Source of the DNA: CADDYT01 sp035294125
Lineage (GTDB): Bacteria; Chloroflexota; Ktedonobacteria; Ktedonobacterales; Ktedonobacteraceae
NCBI GenBank assembly: GCA_035294125.1
Contig: DATGLM010000071.1
Location: 1 to 64,000 of the forward strand
Reading direction: 5' to 3'
Length of the DNA stretch: 64,000 nucleotides
A program made the position numbers and the translations under genes. The notes beneath the pieces are model-generated. The model saw only the letters and a program-made list of their open reading frames with translations, did not search any database and was not told the DNA's origin. Positions 25,305-32,883 of the stretch are shown here, piece by piece (the stretch's first letter is position 1; every line of letters begins with the position of its first letter).

Positions 25305-26840
25305 TTGAAACGAAATAGTTCTCACCTACATTTTATGGGTATAGGTGGTCAAGGCATTTCCGCTGTCGCGCAGATGGCGCGACAGGCGGGCAATACCGTG
25401 ACCGGTTGTGATAGGCAGGCTTCAGCAACCACTCATATGTTGGAGCGTGCAGGCATTGCGGTGGTCATCGGGCATAATCCGGAGCACGTGGTGGCAGAGG
25501 ACGCTGACATCGATGCCCTCGTGATCAGTCCGGCGGTGACAGCTCTCGATCCAGATAACCCGGAACTGGTGGGAGCGCGGCAGCGGGGCGTGGAGGTTAT
25601 CACGTGGCAGGAACTGCTGGGCGAGTTGATGTGTGGCAAGTGTTTGCTCTCGGTGTGTGGGGTACATGGCAAGGGAACGACCACCGCCATGCTTGCACTT
25701 ATTCTGGTCGATGCCGGTCTCGACCCAACCGTCGAGATCGGCGCGGTAGTCCCGCGTTTCGGCGCGAACTACCGCCTGGGACAAAGCCAGTACGCGGTGA
25801 ACGAGGCGGACGAGTTCAATCACAATTTCTGGCACTATCACCCTCGTCTGGTGGTCGTGACTTCGATTGAGTTTGAGCACCCCGAGTTCTTCGCCGACTA
25901 CGAGGCTTTCCTGGCCGCCTTTGAGCACTTCATTCGCGGTATGGATATGAGTGGAGATTGGTCATTGCCGCCAACGGTTGTCTTGAACGCTGATAGCCCT
26001 GGCTGCCTGGAACTGCGCGACCGGCTGAGCGATTGGCCGGGACGCATTGTCACCTACGCGGTGGAAGGGAGGGCAATGCCCCACACAGAGGGCGCTGCAG
26101 CGTCTATAGAGAGAGAACAGGTGACATTTCAGGCATTTGAGATGAAACTGGAAGGCGAAACACGTTTTCGCGTCCGTGGACCGCACGGCAGAGAGGAGGC
26201 CTTCGACTTACAGTTGCCGGGCGCCCACAATGTGCAGAATGCGCTGGCTGCGCTCACAGTGGCGTTCCTGCTGGGCGTGGATGCTGAAACGATCAAAAAG
26301 ACGCTGGAGGGCTTCTCTGGTATCCGGCGGCGTTTCGAGATTCGTCACGCTGGCACGCTGACAGTCGCGGGAGAAGATGGGCAGATACGACAGGTTGAGG
26401 ATATCATCCTTGTCGATGACTATGCCCACCATCCGACCGCCATCGAGGCAACATTGCAGGCGGCACGGCAGCGTTATCCTGAGCGGCGGCTGGTCGCGGT
26501 CTACCAGCCACATATGTTTAGCCGGACAAAGACCTTTTTCGCGCAATTTCGCACCGCCTTTGACGCGGCTGATGTGGCGCTCATCGCCGACATTTTCCCG
26601 GCGCGCGAACGCGACACCGGCCTGATCTCCTCGCCAGACCTGGTGGCGGCCATCGCGCAGCAACCGGCCTTTGCCAGCAGAGAGCGCGAAGTGATTGCCA
26701 GTGGCGGTGTGCGGGAGACGGCCAGAACCCTGCGCCGCGTTCTGCGCGCGGGTGATCTGGTGCTGATTATGGGCGCGGGAGATATCTATATCGTGACTGA
26801 AACACTATTGCAAGATAGTAATACCGAACACGAAGAGTAG
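25305..26840 (+). CDS. murC: UDP-N-acetylmuramate--L-alanine ligase (MurC family)
   Basis: A 511-residue Mur ligase. The N-terminal HFMGIGGQGISAVAQMARQA is the UDP-binding loop of MurC and Mpl. The ATP loop reads CGVHGKGTTTAM, with a Gly inserted relative to the usual HGKTTT. ADEFNHNFWHYHP and SIEFEHPEFFADYEAF resemble Mpl-type ligases as much as classical MurC. DDYAHHPTAIEATLQAAR near residue 370 is the C-terminal domain motif. The start is a TTG. The position between murG and murB favours MurC; Mpl activity is the alternative. Confidence 0.85.
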   Translation: MKRNSSHLHFMGIGGQGISAVAQMARQAGNTVTGCDRQASATTHMLERAGIAVVIGHNPEHVVAEDADIDALVISPAVTALDPDNPELVGARQRGVEVITWQELLGELMCGKCLLSVCGVHGKGTTTAMLALILVDAGLDPTVEIGAVVPRFGANYRLGQSQYAVNEADEFNHNFWHYHPRLVVVTSIEFEHPEFFADYEAFLAAFEHFIRGMDMSGDWSLPPTVVLNADSPGCLELRDRLSDWPGRIVTYAVEGRAMPHTEGAAASIEREQVTFQAFEMKLEGETRFRVRGPHGREEAFDLQLPGAHNVQNALAALTVAFLLGVDAETIKKTLEGFSGIRRRFEIRHAGTLTVAGEDGQIRQVEDIILVDDYAHHPTAIEATLQAARQRYPERRLVAVYQPHMFSRTKTFFAQFRTAFDAADVALIADIFPARERDTGLISSPDLVAAIAQQPAFASREREVIASGGVRETARTLRRVLRAGDLVLIMGAGDIYIVTETLLQDSNTEHEE

Positions 26841-26874
26841 ACTGCCTGTCCTGAAGGCTTATGAGGAACGCGCT

Positions 26875-27930
26875 ATGGCTTTTGATTTTGAAAAATTTGA
26901 TATTGAACTGGCTTACAATGAATTGCGCCCGCGTTTTGGGGATCGTGCGCGGGTGAATGAGCCGCTCTCCCGTCACGGCACCTTTGGCGCCGGTGGCAAG
27001 GCGGATATATGGGTGTCGCTGGCATCGCAGCAGGAATTGATTGAGCTGGTAAAGCTCTGTTCGGCGTTGCGCTGGCCGGTCCTGTTTGTTGGCAACGGTA
27101 CCAACATTCTTTATTCCGATGATGGTGTGTCGGGAATCGTGGCGCGCATCGCCTTCGACCACTACACTATCGAAGATCATGGCGATGGCACGGCCCTGCT
27201 GGTGGCGGATGCGGGCGTGAGCTGGCCGAAGCTGATCAACGAACTGGTGTCGCAGGGCTGGGGTGGGCTGGAATTTGGCCCTGGCATTCCTGGTACGCTC
27301 GGCGGTGGTGTCGTGAGCAACGCGGGGGCGCACGGACGAGAGATTGATCAGCTACTGGAATGGGTCGATGAGTTAGATGTCAGGCACGCGGAAAATCAGG
27401 ATGAGACGGAGATGCCGCAAGGGCCTCTGACTGTCAGGCGGTTGAATCACGATGAACTGGCACTATCCTATCGCAACAGCCGCTATCGCTCCGACCGGCG
27501 TATCGAGTTCAACGAAGCTGGCTACCCGGTGCCCGCGCCGCGCGCCATGATCGAGCCGGAAGAGATTGTATTACAGATGGGCATTCGCCTGCATCGCGAA
27601 GACCCGCAGAAGCTGCGCTCACTGGTAGAGCATTACAAGCGGCATCGCAAGCAGACGCAGCCGCCGCAGCAGAGCGCAGGCTCGATCTTCAAGAACCCAC
27701 CGGGTGATTTCGCGGGTCGTCTGATCGAGGCAGCCGGTCTGAAGGGCAAAATGCATGGTAAGGCGCAGATCTCGCCGCGTCACGCCAACTTTATCGTCAA
27801 CTTAGGAGGAGCAACCGCTGCCGATATCGTAGCACTGATAATTGAGGCACATGACCGCGTGCTGGATCAGTTCGGGGTCGATCTGGAGCTGGAAGTCGAG
27901 CTGCGCGGAGTATGGGGGATATTATGGTAA
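26875..27930 (+). CDS. murB: UDP-N-acetylenolpyruvoylglucosamine reductase MurB
   Basis: A 351-residue FAD-dependent reductase making UDP-MurNAc. FAD-binding segments TFGAGGKADIWVSLASQQEL and VGNGTNILYSDDG, the substrate-side FGPGIPGTLGGGVVSNAGAH, a conserved LSYRNSRYR, and the catalytic serine motif SAGSIFKNPPGDFAGRLIE are all present, fitting the type with a Ser proton donor. RHANFIVNLGGATAADIVAL closes the domain. The stop overlaps the ftsQ start (ATGGTAA), so ftsQ translation is coupled. Confidence 0.95.
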   Translation: MAFDFEKFDIELAYNELRPRFGDRARVNEPLSRHGTFGAGGKADIWVSLASQQELIELVKLCSALRWPVLFVGNGTNILYSDDGVSGIVARIAFDHYTIEDHGDGTALLVADAGVSWPKLINELVSQGWGGLEFGPGIPGTLGGGVVSNAGAHGREIDQLLEWVDELDVRHAENQDETEMPQGPLTVRRLNHDELALSYRNSRYRSDRRIEFNEAGYPVPAPRAMIEPEEIVLQMGIRLHREDPQKLRSLVEHYKRHRKQTQPPQQSAGSIFKNPPGDFAGRLIEAAGLKGKMHGKAQISPRHANFIVNLGGATAADIVALIIEAHDRVLDQFGVDLELEVELRGVWGILW

Positions 27931-29009
27931 ACTATCGACCGGTACGAGAACAGAAGGCTTCTCACAAATATAATCGACCGCTGAAGCGCCGGGCATCGCT
28001 GGATCAGCAGGGCAGGCAGTACCAGCAGCGTATCGTCACGCTGGCGCAGGAGGTTGAGCCTGCGCAAGCCTGGAACGATTTTGAGCAGCGCCGTGAGGAG
28101 CGTTTCCGCGCCCGCCAGCGCCAGCAGACCTATACCCACGCGGTGCCGCGCCGCCTGTCACAGGAAGGACAGGCGGGCAGGGCGCGCCCGCACCGTCGGC
28201 TTCCAGCCTATAACGGCTCGCCGATTCCCAGACGCGGGGGGCGGCGCCGGGGCCTGTTCTGGAAGGTAATCGGCTTTTTTGCCCTCGTTGGCATCGCTGT
28301 CCTCGGCTCCAGCTTTGCCTTGAGCGGTACAGCCTTTCGCGTCGGGCAGGTGAATGTGACAGGGACGCGCAACAGCGCCCTGATTAATACCATTCAGCAC
28401 ATGGGCATGCAGGGCCAGAACATCTTTCTGGTCGATGTTGCCGCTCTCACGGCCCGCATCGAGGCGCTGCCGCAGGTCTCCTCGGCCAGCGTTACGCGGC
28501 AGTGGCCCAACCAGCTAACGGTAGCAGTGGCCGAGCGCGTGCCGGTCCTGCTCTGGCAGACGAAATATGGCATGTACAGCGTGGACGCGCAGGGAGTGGT
28601 CGTCGCGTCGGTGAGCAAGACGCCGAACGCGAATCAGTTGATGGCAGTCGTGGACACGCGAACAGGGAAGGAAAGCGGGAGGATACAACCCGGCAGTCAT
28701 TTGAATGCCGCCGATGTCCGCTTTGCGATGCAGGTTTTTGCCAGCTTACCAAAGGTGACAGGTCTCACAGCCTTTACCCTGAATTATACCAATACAATAG
28801 CAGTGGCACCTGGAGAAGCAGGGTCATTTGTGATCGTAAGTCCAACGGGCTGGCGGGCGTATCTTGGCGGGAGCGACGACAGCAATCCACTGGACAACCG
28901 GTTGCTCGAACTCCGGCAGATTCTTGTGCTGGCGCAGCAGCAACAGCTTCGTCTCGCGACGGTTGACCTGCGCTTTGGCTTGCGGCCAGTCTATACGTTA
29001 CAGAGTTAA
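27924..29009 (+). CDS. ftsQ: FtsQ/DivIB-type division protein
   Basis: A 361-residue bitopic protein with a cytoplasmic N-terminal tail of about 110 mostly basic residues, one membrane helix (VIGFFALVGIAVLGSSFALS) and an external POTRA domain starting FRVGQVNVTGTRNSALINTI, followed by the FtsQ beta domain (QWPNQLTVAVAERVPVLLW). The start at 27924 overlaps the murB stop and has GGGGGAT upstream; an in-frame ATG lies 12 bases earlier. It links the FtsL/DivIC pair to the ring. The long basic tail is unusual but shared in style with FtsW here. Confidence 0.88.
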   Translation: MVNYRPVREQKASHKYNRPLKRRASLDQQGRQYQQRIVTLAQEVEPAQAWNDFEQRREERFRARQRQQTYTHAVPRRLSQEGQAGRARPHRRLPAYNGSPIPRRGGRRRGLFWKVIGFFALVGIAVLGSSFALSGTAFRVGQVNVTGTRNSALINTIQHMGMQGQNIFLVDVAALTARIEALPQVSSASVTRQWPNQLTVAVAERVPVLLWQTKYGMYSVDAQGVVVASVSKTPNANQLMAVVDTRTGKESGRIQPGSHLNAADVRFAMQVFASLPKVTGLTAFTLNYTNTIAVAPGEAGSFVIVSPTGWRAYLGGSDDSNPLDNRLLELRQILVLAQQQQLRLATVDLRFGLRPVYTLQS

Positions 29010-29050
29010 TGTAGTGCGTCTCACTTGACCGCCCGATAGGAGCGTGTATC

Positions 29051-30286
29051 GTGCAAGAGCGGGTGATTGTCGGCATCGACGTTGGAACAACAAAAATCTG
29101 TGTTCTCGTCGGCGAACTGGACCGTGACGGGAAGCTGAATATTGTTGGCGTTGGCACCTGCCCTTCACAGGGGTTGCGCCGTGGGGTGGTGGTAAATATT
29201 GAAGAGACCGTCACATCCATTGCAGCGGCGCTAGATCGTGCAGAACGCCTTTCAGGGAAGAAAATTACCACGGCCTACGTGGGCATAGCAGGAAGCCACA
29301 TCGAATCGGAGAATAGCAAGGGCTTTGTCGCTATCTCGCCCAGTCATCGCGATATTGTGCAGAATGACATCAGCCGTGCCATCGAGGTTGCGCGGGCTAT
29401 TGCCATGCCGGCCAATCGCGAGGTCATTCACGTCATTCCTCGTGGCTACGTCGTTGATGGACAGGAGGGCATCAAGAACCCGATTGGCATGTCTGGCTTC
29501 CGGCTGGAGGTAGAGACGCATATCATTACCGGCTCGGTATCTTCCATTCACAACTTAATTAAATGTGTGCATAAGGCGCAGGTGGAGATCGAAGACCTGG
29601 TGTTGGAGCCTCTGGCCTCAAGCGAGGCTGTGCTCGGCGATGGGGAGACCGATCTGGGAGTTGTGCTGGTCGATGTCGGCGGTGGCACGACCGATATCGC
29701 CGTCTTTGCCGATGGGGCCATCTGGCATTCCGTTGTGCTACCCATCGGCGGCAACCTGATTACCAGCGATATCGCCATCGGGCTGCGGCTGCCCTTTGGC
29801 GTGGCCGAGGAACTCAAAGTGACCTATGGACACTGCGACCCTTCCACCATCGCCGAAGACGATATGATTGACCTGTCACAATTTATGCCGGACTGCAACG
29901 ACCTTGTGCCGCGTAAATTGCTGGCGGAAATTATCCAGGCTCGAGTTGAAGAACTCTTCGAAATGGTGCATGAAGAGATCAAAAAATCTGGCTATGATGG
30001 GCTACTACCGGCAGGGCTGGTTCTCACGGGAGGGTCAGCGGAGTTGCCGGGTATTCTGGAACTGGCGGGGCAAACTCTTGACCTGCCTGCGCGCCTCGGC
30101 ACGCCGCTTGGGCTGCACGGCCTGGCAGATTCCATCTGTCACCCGGCCTATGCGACCTCGGTCGGCCTGCTTTTATGGGGCTTGCGGCACACCTCTTTCC
30201 TCATCGAGGACGAGGAACTGGAGGAGCAGGGAGACGGGAACCTGGCGTCCCGCTTCGGGCGCTGGCTACGTGCGTTTATTCCTTAG
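29051..30286 (+). CDS. ftsA: Cell division ATPase FtsA
   Basis: A 411-residue actin-like protein that anchors FtsZ filaments to the membrane. The phosphate-1 loop is VGIDVGTTKICVLVGE, the 1C domain follows from about residue 85, phosphate-2 is VLVDVGGGTTDIAVF and the adenosine motif is LTGGSAELPGILELA. The C-terminal RFGRWLRAFIP is the amphipathic membrane helix. The start is GTG with AGGAG about ten bases upstream. FtsZ follows after 15 bases. Confidence 0.95.
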   Translation: MQERVIVGIDVGTTKICVLVGELDRDGKLNIVGVGTCPSQGLRRGVVVNIEETVTSIAAALDRAERLSGKKITTAYVGIAGSHIESENSKGFVAISPSHRDIVQNDISRAIEVARAIAMPANREVIHVIPRGYVVDGQEGIKNPIGMSGFRLEVETHIITGSVSSIHNLIKCVHKAQVEIEDLVLEPLASSEAVLGDGETDLGVVLVDVGGGTTDIAVFADGAIWHSVVLPIGGNLITSDIAIGLRLPFGVAEELKVTYGHCDPSTIAEDDMIDLSQFMPDCNDLVPRKLLAEIIQARVEELFEMVHEEIKKSGYDGLLPAGLVLTGGSAELPGILELAGQTLDLPARLGTPLGLHGLADSICHPAYATSVGLLLWGLRHTSFLIEDEELEEQGDGNLASRFGRWLRAFIP

Positions 30287-30301
30287 TTGAAGGAGGCCAC
30301 T

Positions 30302-31885
30302 ATGGTACCAATGGGAAATCATCAAGTTGAAGGTTTTGCCCAGATTCGCGTGATCGGTGTCGGCGGAGGTGGTAGCAATGCTGTCAACCGCATGATTCGC
30401 GCCAATATGGTAGGGATTGAATTTATCGCAATCAACACCGACGCGCAGGCGTTGCTGCAAACGGAGGCCCCGCACTGGATCCGTATCGGCGACAAGCTGA
30501 CCCGTGGCCTCGGTGCCGGCGGCAATCCTTCCGTTGGCGCGAAGGCCGCGGAGGAGAACGCGGAGGAGATCTACGAGGCCCTTAAAGGCTCGGATATGGT
30601 CTTCATCACCGCCGGTATGGGTGGTGGCACCGGCACAGGTGCCAGCCCCGTCGTGGCGCAGATTGCCCGCGAGGTTGGAGCGCTGACCGTCGGCGTCGTC
30701 ACCCGGCCCTTTACCTTCGAGGGCAACAAGCGCCGCCTCGCCGCTGAAGAGGGTATCGCCAACCTGAAGCAGCACGTGGATACGCTCATCACCGTACCCA
30801 ACGACCGCCTTCTGCAGGTGGCCGATAAGCGTATGCCGCTCTCCGAAGCCTTCCGGCTGGCCGATGACGTGCTGCGCCAGGGCATTCAGGGCATCAGTGA
30901 TCTGATTACCGTCCCCGGTCTCATCAACCTGGACTTCGCCGACGTGAAGACGATCATGTCGCAGGCCGGTTCTGCCCTCATGGCTATCGGCGAGGGCAGT
31001 GGCGAGAACCGGGCCATCGACGCGGCCCAACTGGCGATTGCCAGCCCGCTGCTCGATATCGACATCAGCGGCGCGCGCGGCGTGCTCTTCAACATCACCG
31101 GCGGCACCGACCTGACGCTCTTCGAGGTCAACGAGGCGGCTGACATCATCAGCAAGGCAGCGCATCCCGAAGCCAATATCATCTTTGGCGCGGTCCAGGA
31201 CTCGGCCTTCGATGGCAGGGTCAAGATCACCGTCATCGCTACCGGTTTCGATGCTCATGTGCAGCCGCAGCCACAGCAGCAGGGGCGCTACGAGCGGAGC
31301 TCGTACTACCCGTCCGCGCCCGTCGGCGGCAACGGTAGTTTTGCGCGCTCATCCGCGCAAGGCGTTCCTGCCAGTGGCTATAGCTCGCTGCCTGTGACGC
31401 CTCCGCCCATGAACAGTGTGGCGAATCGCCCGACAGGGCCGATGCCTGCAAACGCTGCCCGGCATGCTGATTCGTCGCTGTCCTCGCTGCGGCAGCGCCC
31501 GCTGGCCCAGCCGATGCAGGAGCCGGTGCGCTCGCCACTGCCTGCGTCGTCCGCGCAGGGCATGCCGGTGGTGCCACCGTCTCCCACACATAGTGATGTA
31601 CGTGATATGCGCGTTCCACAGTCGGTCGCGCAGGGTATGGACGATGTCGAGGAAGACGACTACAACGAGTATGAGCTGGATGAGGAGCCGGTAGGTTCTG
31701 GCTCGCGTGGCAGTGTTCCCGCGCCACAGCCGGAAGATCAGCCTGCGCAACGTCCGGCCACCGATCAGCGCCAGCAGCGGCCCATTCGCCGCCCTGACCC
31801 GAAGGTGCTCGGCTTGCCACGCGGCAATCGCAACGCCCCCATCGGCGATGTCATCGACATCCCCGCCTTCCTGCGCAAGCGATAA
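30302..31885 (+). CDS. ftsZ: Cell division GTPase FtsZ
   Basis: A 527-residue tubulin-like GTPase that forms the division ring. VIGVGGGGSNAVNRMI is the nucleotide-binding start, GMGGGTGTGASPVVAQIARE the tubulin signature, and NLDFADVKTIM the T7 loop for polymerisation. After the core (about 320 residues) comes a very long Pro/Gln/Ser-rich linker of about 190 residues, then the C-terminal peptide DVIDIPAFLRKR that binds FtsA, MinC or similar partners. The ATG at 30302 is preceded by AAGGAGG. The gene ends at a strong terminator, the end of the cluster. Confidence 0.97.
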   Translation: MVPMGNHQVEGFAQIRVIGVGGGGSNAVNRMIRANMVGIEFIAINTDAQALLQTEAPHWIRIGDKLTRGLGAGGNPSVGAKAAEENAEEIYEALKGSDMVFITAGMGGGTGTGASPVVAQIAREVGALTVGVVTRPFTFEGNKRRLAAEEGIANLKQHVDTLITVPNDRLLQVADKRMPLSEAFRLADDVLRQGIQGISDLITVPGLINLDFADVKTIMSQAGSALMAIGEGSGENRAIDAAQLAIASPLLDIDISGARGVLFNITGGTDLTLFEVNEAADIISKAAHPEANIIFGAVQDSAFDGRVKITVIATGFDAHVQPQPQQQGRYERSSYYPSAPVGGNGSFARSSAQGVPASGYSSLPVTPPPMNSVANRPTGPMPANAARHADSSLSSLRQRPLAQPMQEPVRSPLPASSAQGMPVVPPSPTHSDVRDMRVPQSVAQGMDDVEEDDYNEYELDEEPVGSGSRGSVPAPQPEDQPAQRPATDQRQQRPIRRPDPKVLGLPRGNRNAPIGDVIDIPAFLRKR

Positions 31886-31900
31886 AGCGAAAAAGACAAG

Positions 31901-31933
31901 AAAAATCCGGCGCTCGCCGAGCGCCGGATTTTT
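31901..31933. terminator. Bidirectional rho-independent terminator
   Basis: A perfect 15-bp stem (31901-31915 with 31919-31933) has a 3-nt loop, a GC-rich core CCGGCGCTC and runs of A on one side and T on the other. It ends ftsZ on the plus strand and the BON-domain gene (stop at 31951) on the minus strand. Confidence 0.9.
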
Positions 31934-31950
31934 CTTGCTTGCCCTCTTGT

Positions 31951-32790
31951 TTACTTACCGACTTTGTTGTTGGTTTTGCCGAGGTTGCCCGGAATGTTTT
32001 CGTCCAGGCCAATGTGGTTCACCACCACGCGCACACCCGGAATGGCGATGATCTCGCGTTCCAGCATATACTTCATCTCAGGCGTTGGTGTGTAGCCGTA
32101 CAGGTTGACGATGTAGTTCTCGACATACACGTGCAGGTCTTTTGCCCCGTTGAGCTTTCCGGCCTCCTGCAAGCTCGCAATCTTCGCCTCGACAGCGTTC
32201 AGCAGGGCATCTTCCGCGACAAGGAAGCTTCTCACATCTAGCACGCCCGGCAATTGTAGCAAGGCTTTTTCCAGCGCCTCACGCTGCGCCTCCAGTTCGA
32301 CCTTGCCATAGAGCGCCAGGATGACACCCTCTTTCTCGACTTCCACGTTGACGGGGTGCGCGCTCCACTCGGTGCTGCTGACCGTCACCATTTGATCGGC
32401 AAGGCGGCGTGCCTCCATCAGTGTCTGGTAGGCGGGGTAGGTAAGCTCGCCGGTTGTCTCCACTTCCGCGTAAGACGTGGCGAACTGTCCGGCTCTGGCC
32501 CTGCGGGCGTGGCGTGGCGCGAAGGGATTTTGTACCGCCCAGCCGATGATACCCACCAGAATGAGCAGAGCGAAAATAATGCTCAGCCAGGGAACCGTAC
32601 CAGGTGTCCAGGTAAGAAAAAATGCTATAGCCAGCGCAATAGGGATAGCCGTGATAAGCGGCCATAAGCTCGGATTGGGCATATGGATGTGGTGTTCGCC
32701 ACCAAAACCATATTCATCTTCTTGCTCTGCCAGTGCCTGCGATGGCTGTTCGGTTGTCGCCATCTCCGCGCTTTGTAGAGGAGTTTCCAT
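31951..32790 (-). CDS. Membrane protein with subunit-IV-like helices and BON domains
   Basis: A 279-residue protein. The N-terminal region has a His-containing stretch (FGGEHHIHMPNPSLWP) and two membrane helices (about residues 42-62 and 67-86) that resemble cytochrome c oxidase subunit IV (CtaF) proteins. The soluble part carries two BON-like domains: VEVEKEGVILALYGKVELEA (about 145-164) and LHVYVENYIVNLYGYTPTPE, each ending in a LPGV or IPGV turn. BON domains bind membranes or ligands. It is the last gene after the PEP-utilising enzyme (93-bp gap, same strand). The function is unknown. Confidence 0.6.
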   Translation of the reverse strand: METPLQSAEMATTEQPSQALAEQEDEYGFGGEHHIHMPNPSLWPLITAIPIALAIAFFLTWTPGTVPWLSIIFALLILVGIIGWAVQNPFAPRHARRARAGQFATSYAEVETTGELTYPAYQTLMEARRLADQMVTVSSTEWSAHPVNVEVEKEGVILALYGKVELEAQREALEKALLQLPGVLDVRSFLVAEDALLNAVEAKIASLQEAGKLNGAKDLHVYVENYIVNLYGYTPTPEMKYMLEREIIAIPGVRVVVNHIGLDENIPGNLGKTNNKVGK

Positions 32791-32883
32791 GAGTTCTTAC
32801 TCTCGCTTTCCACCGCGATATGCTAACAATTCCTGCTCTGGGGCATGGACACAAATAGCTATGCCCACAGTAATCCTCATATA

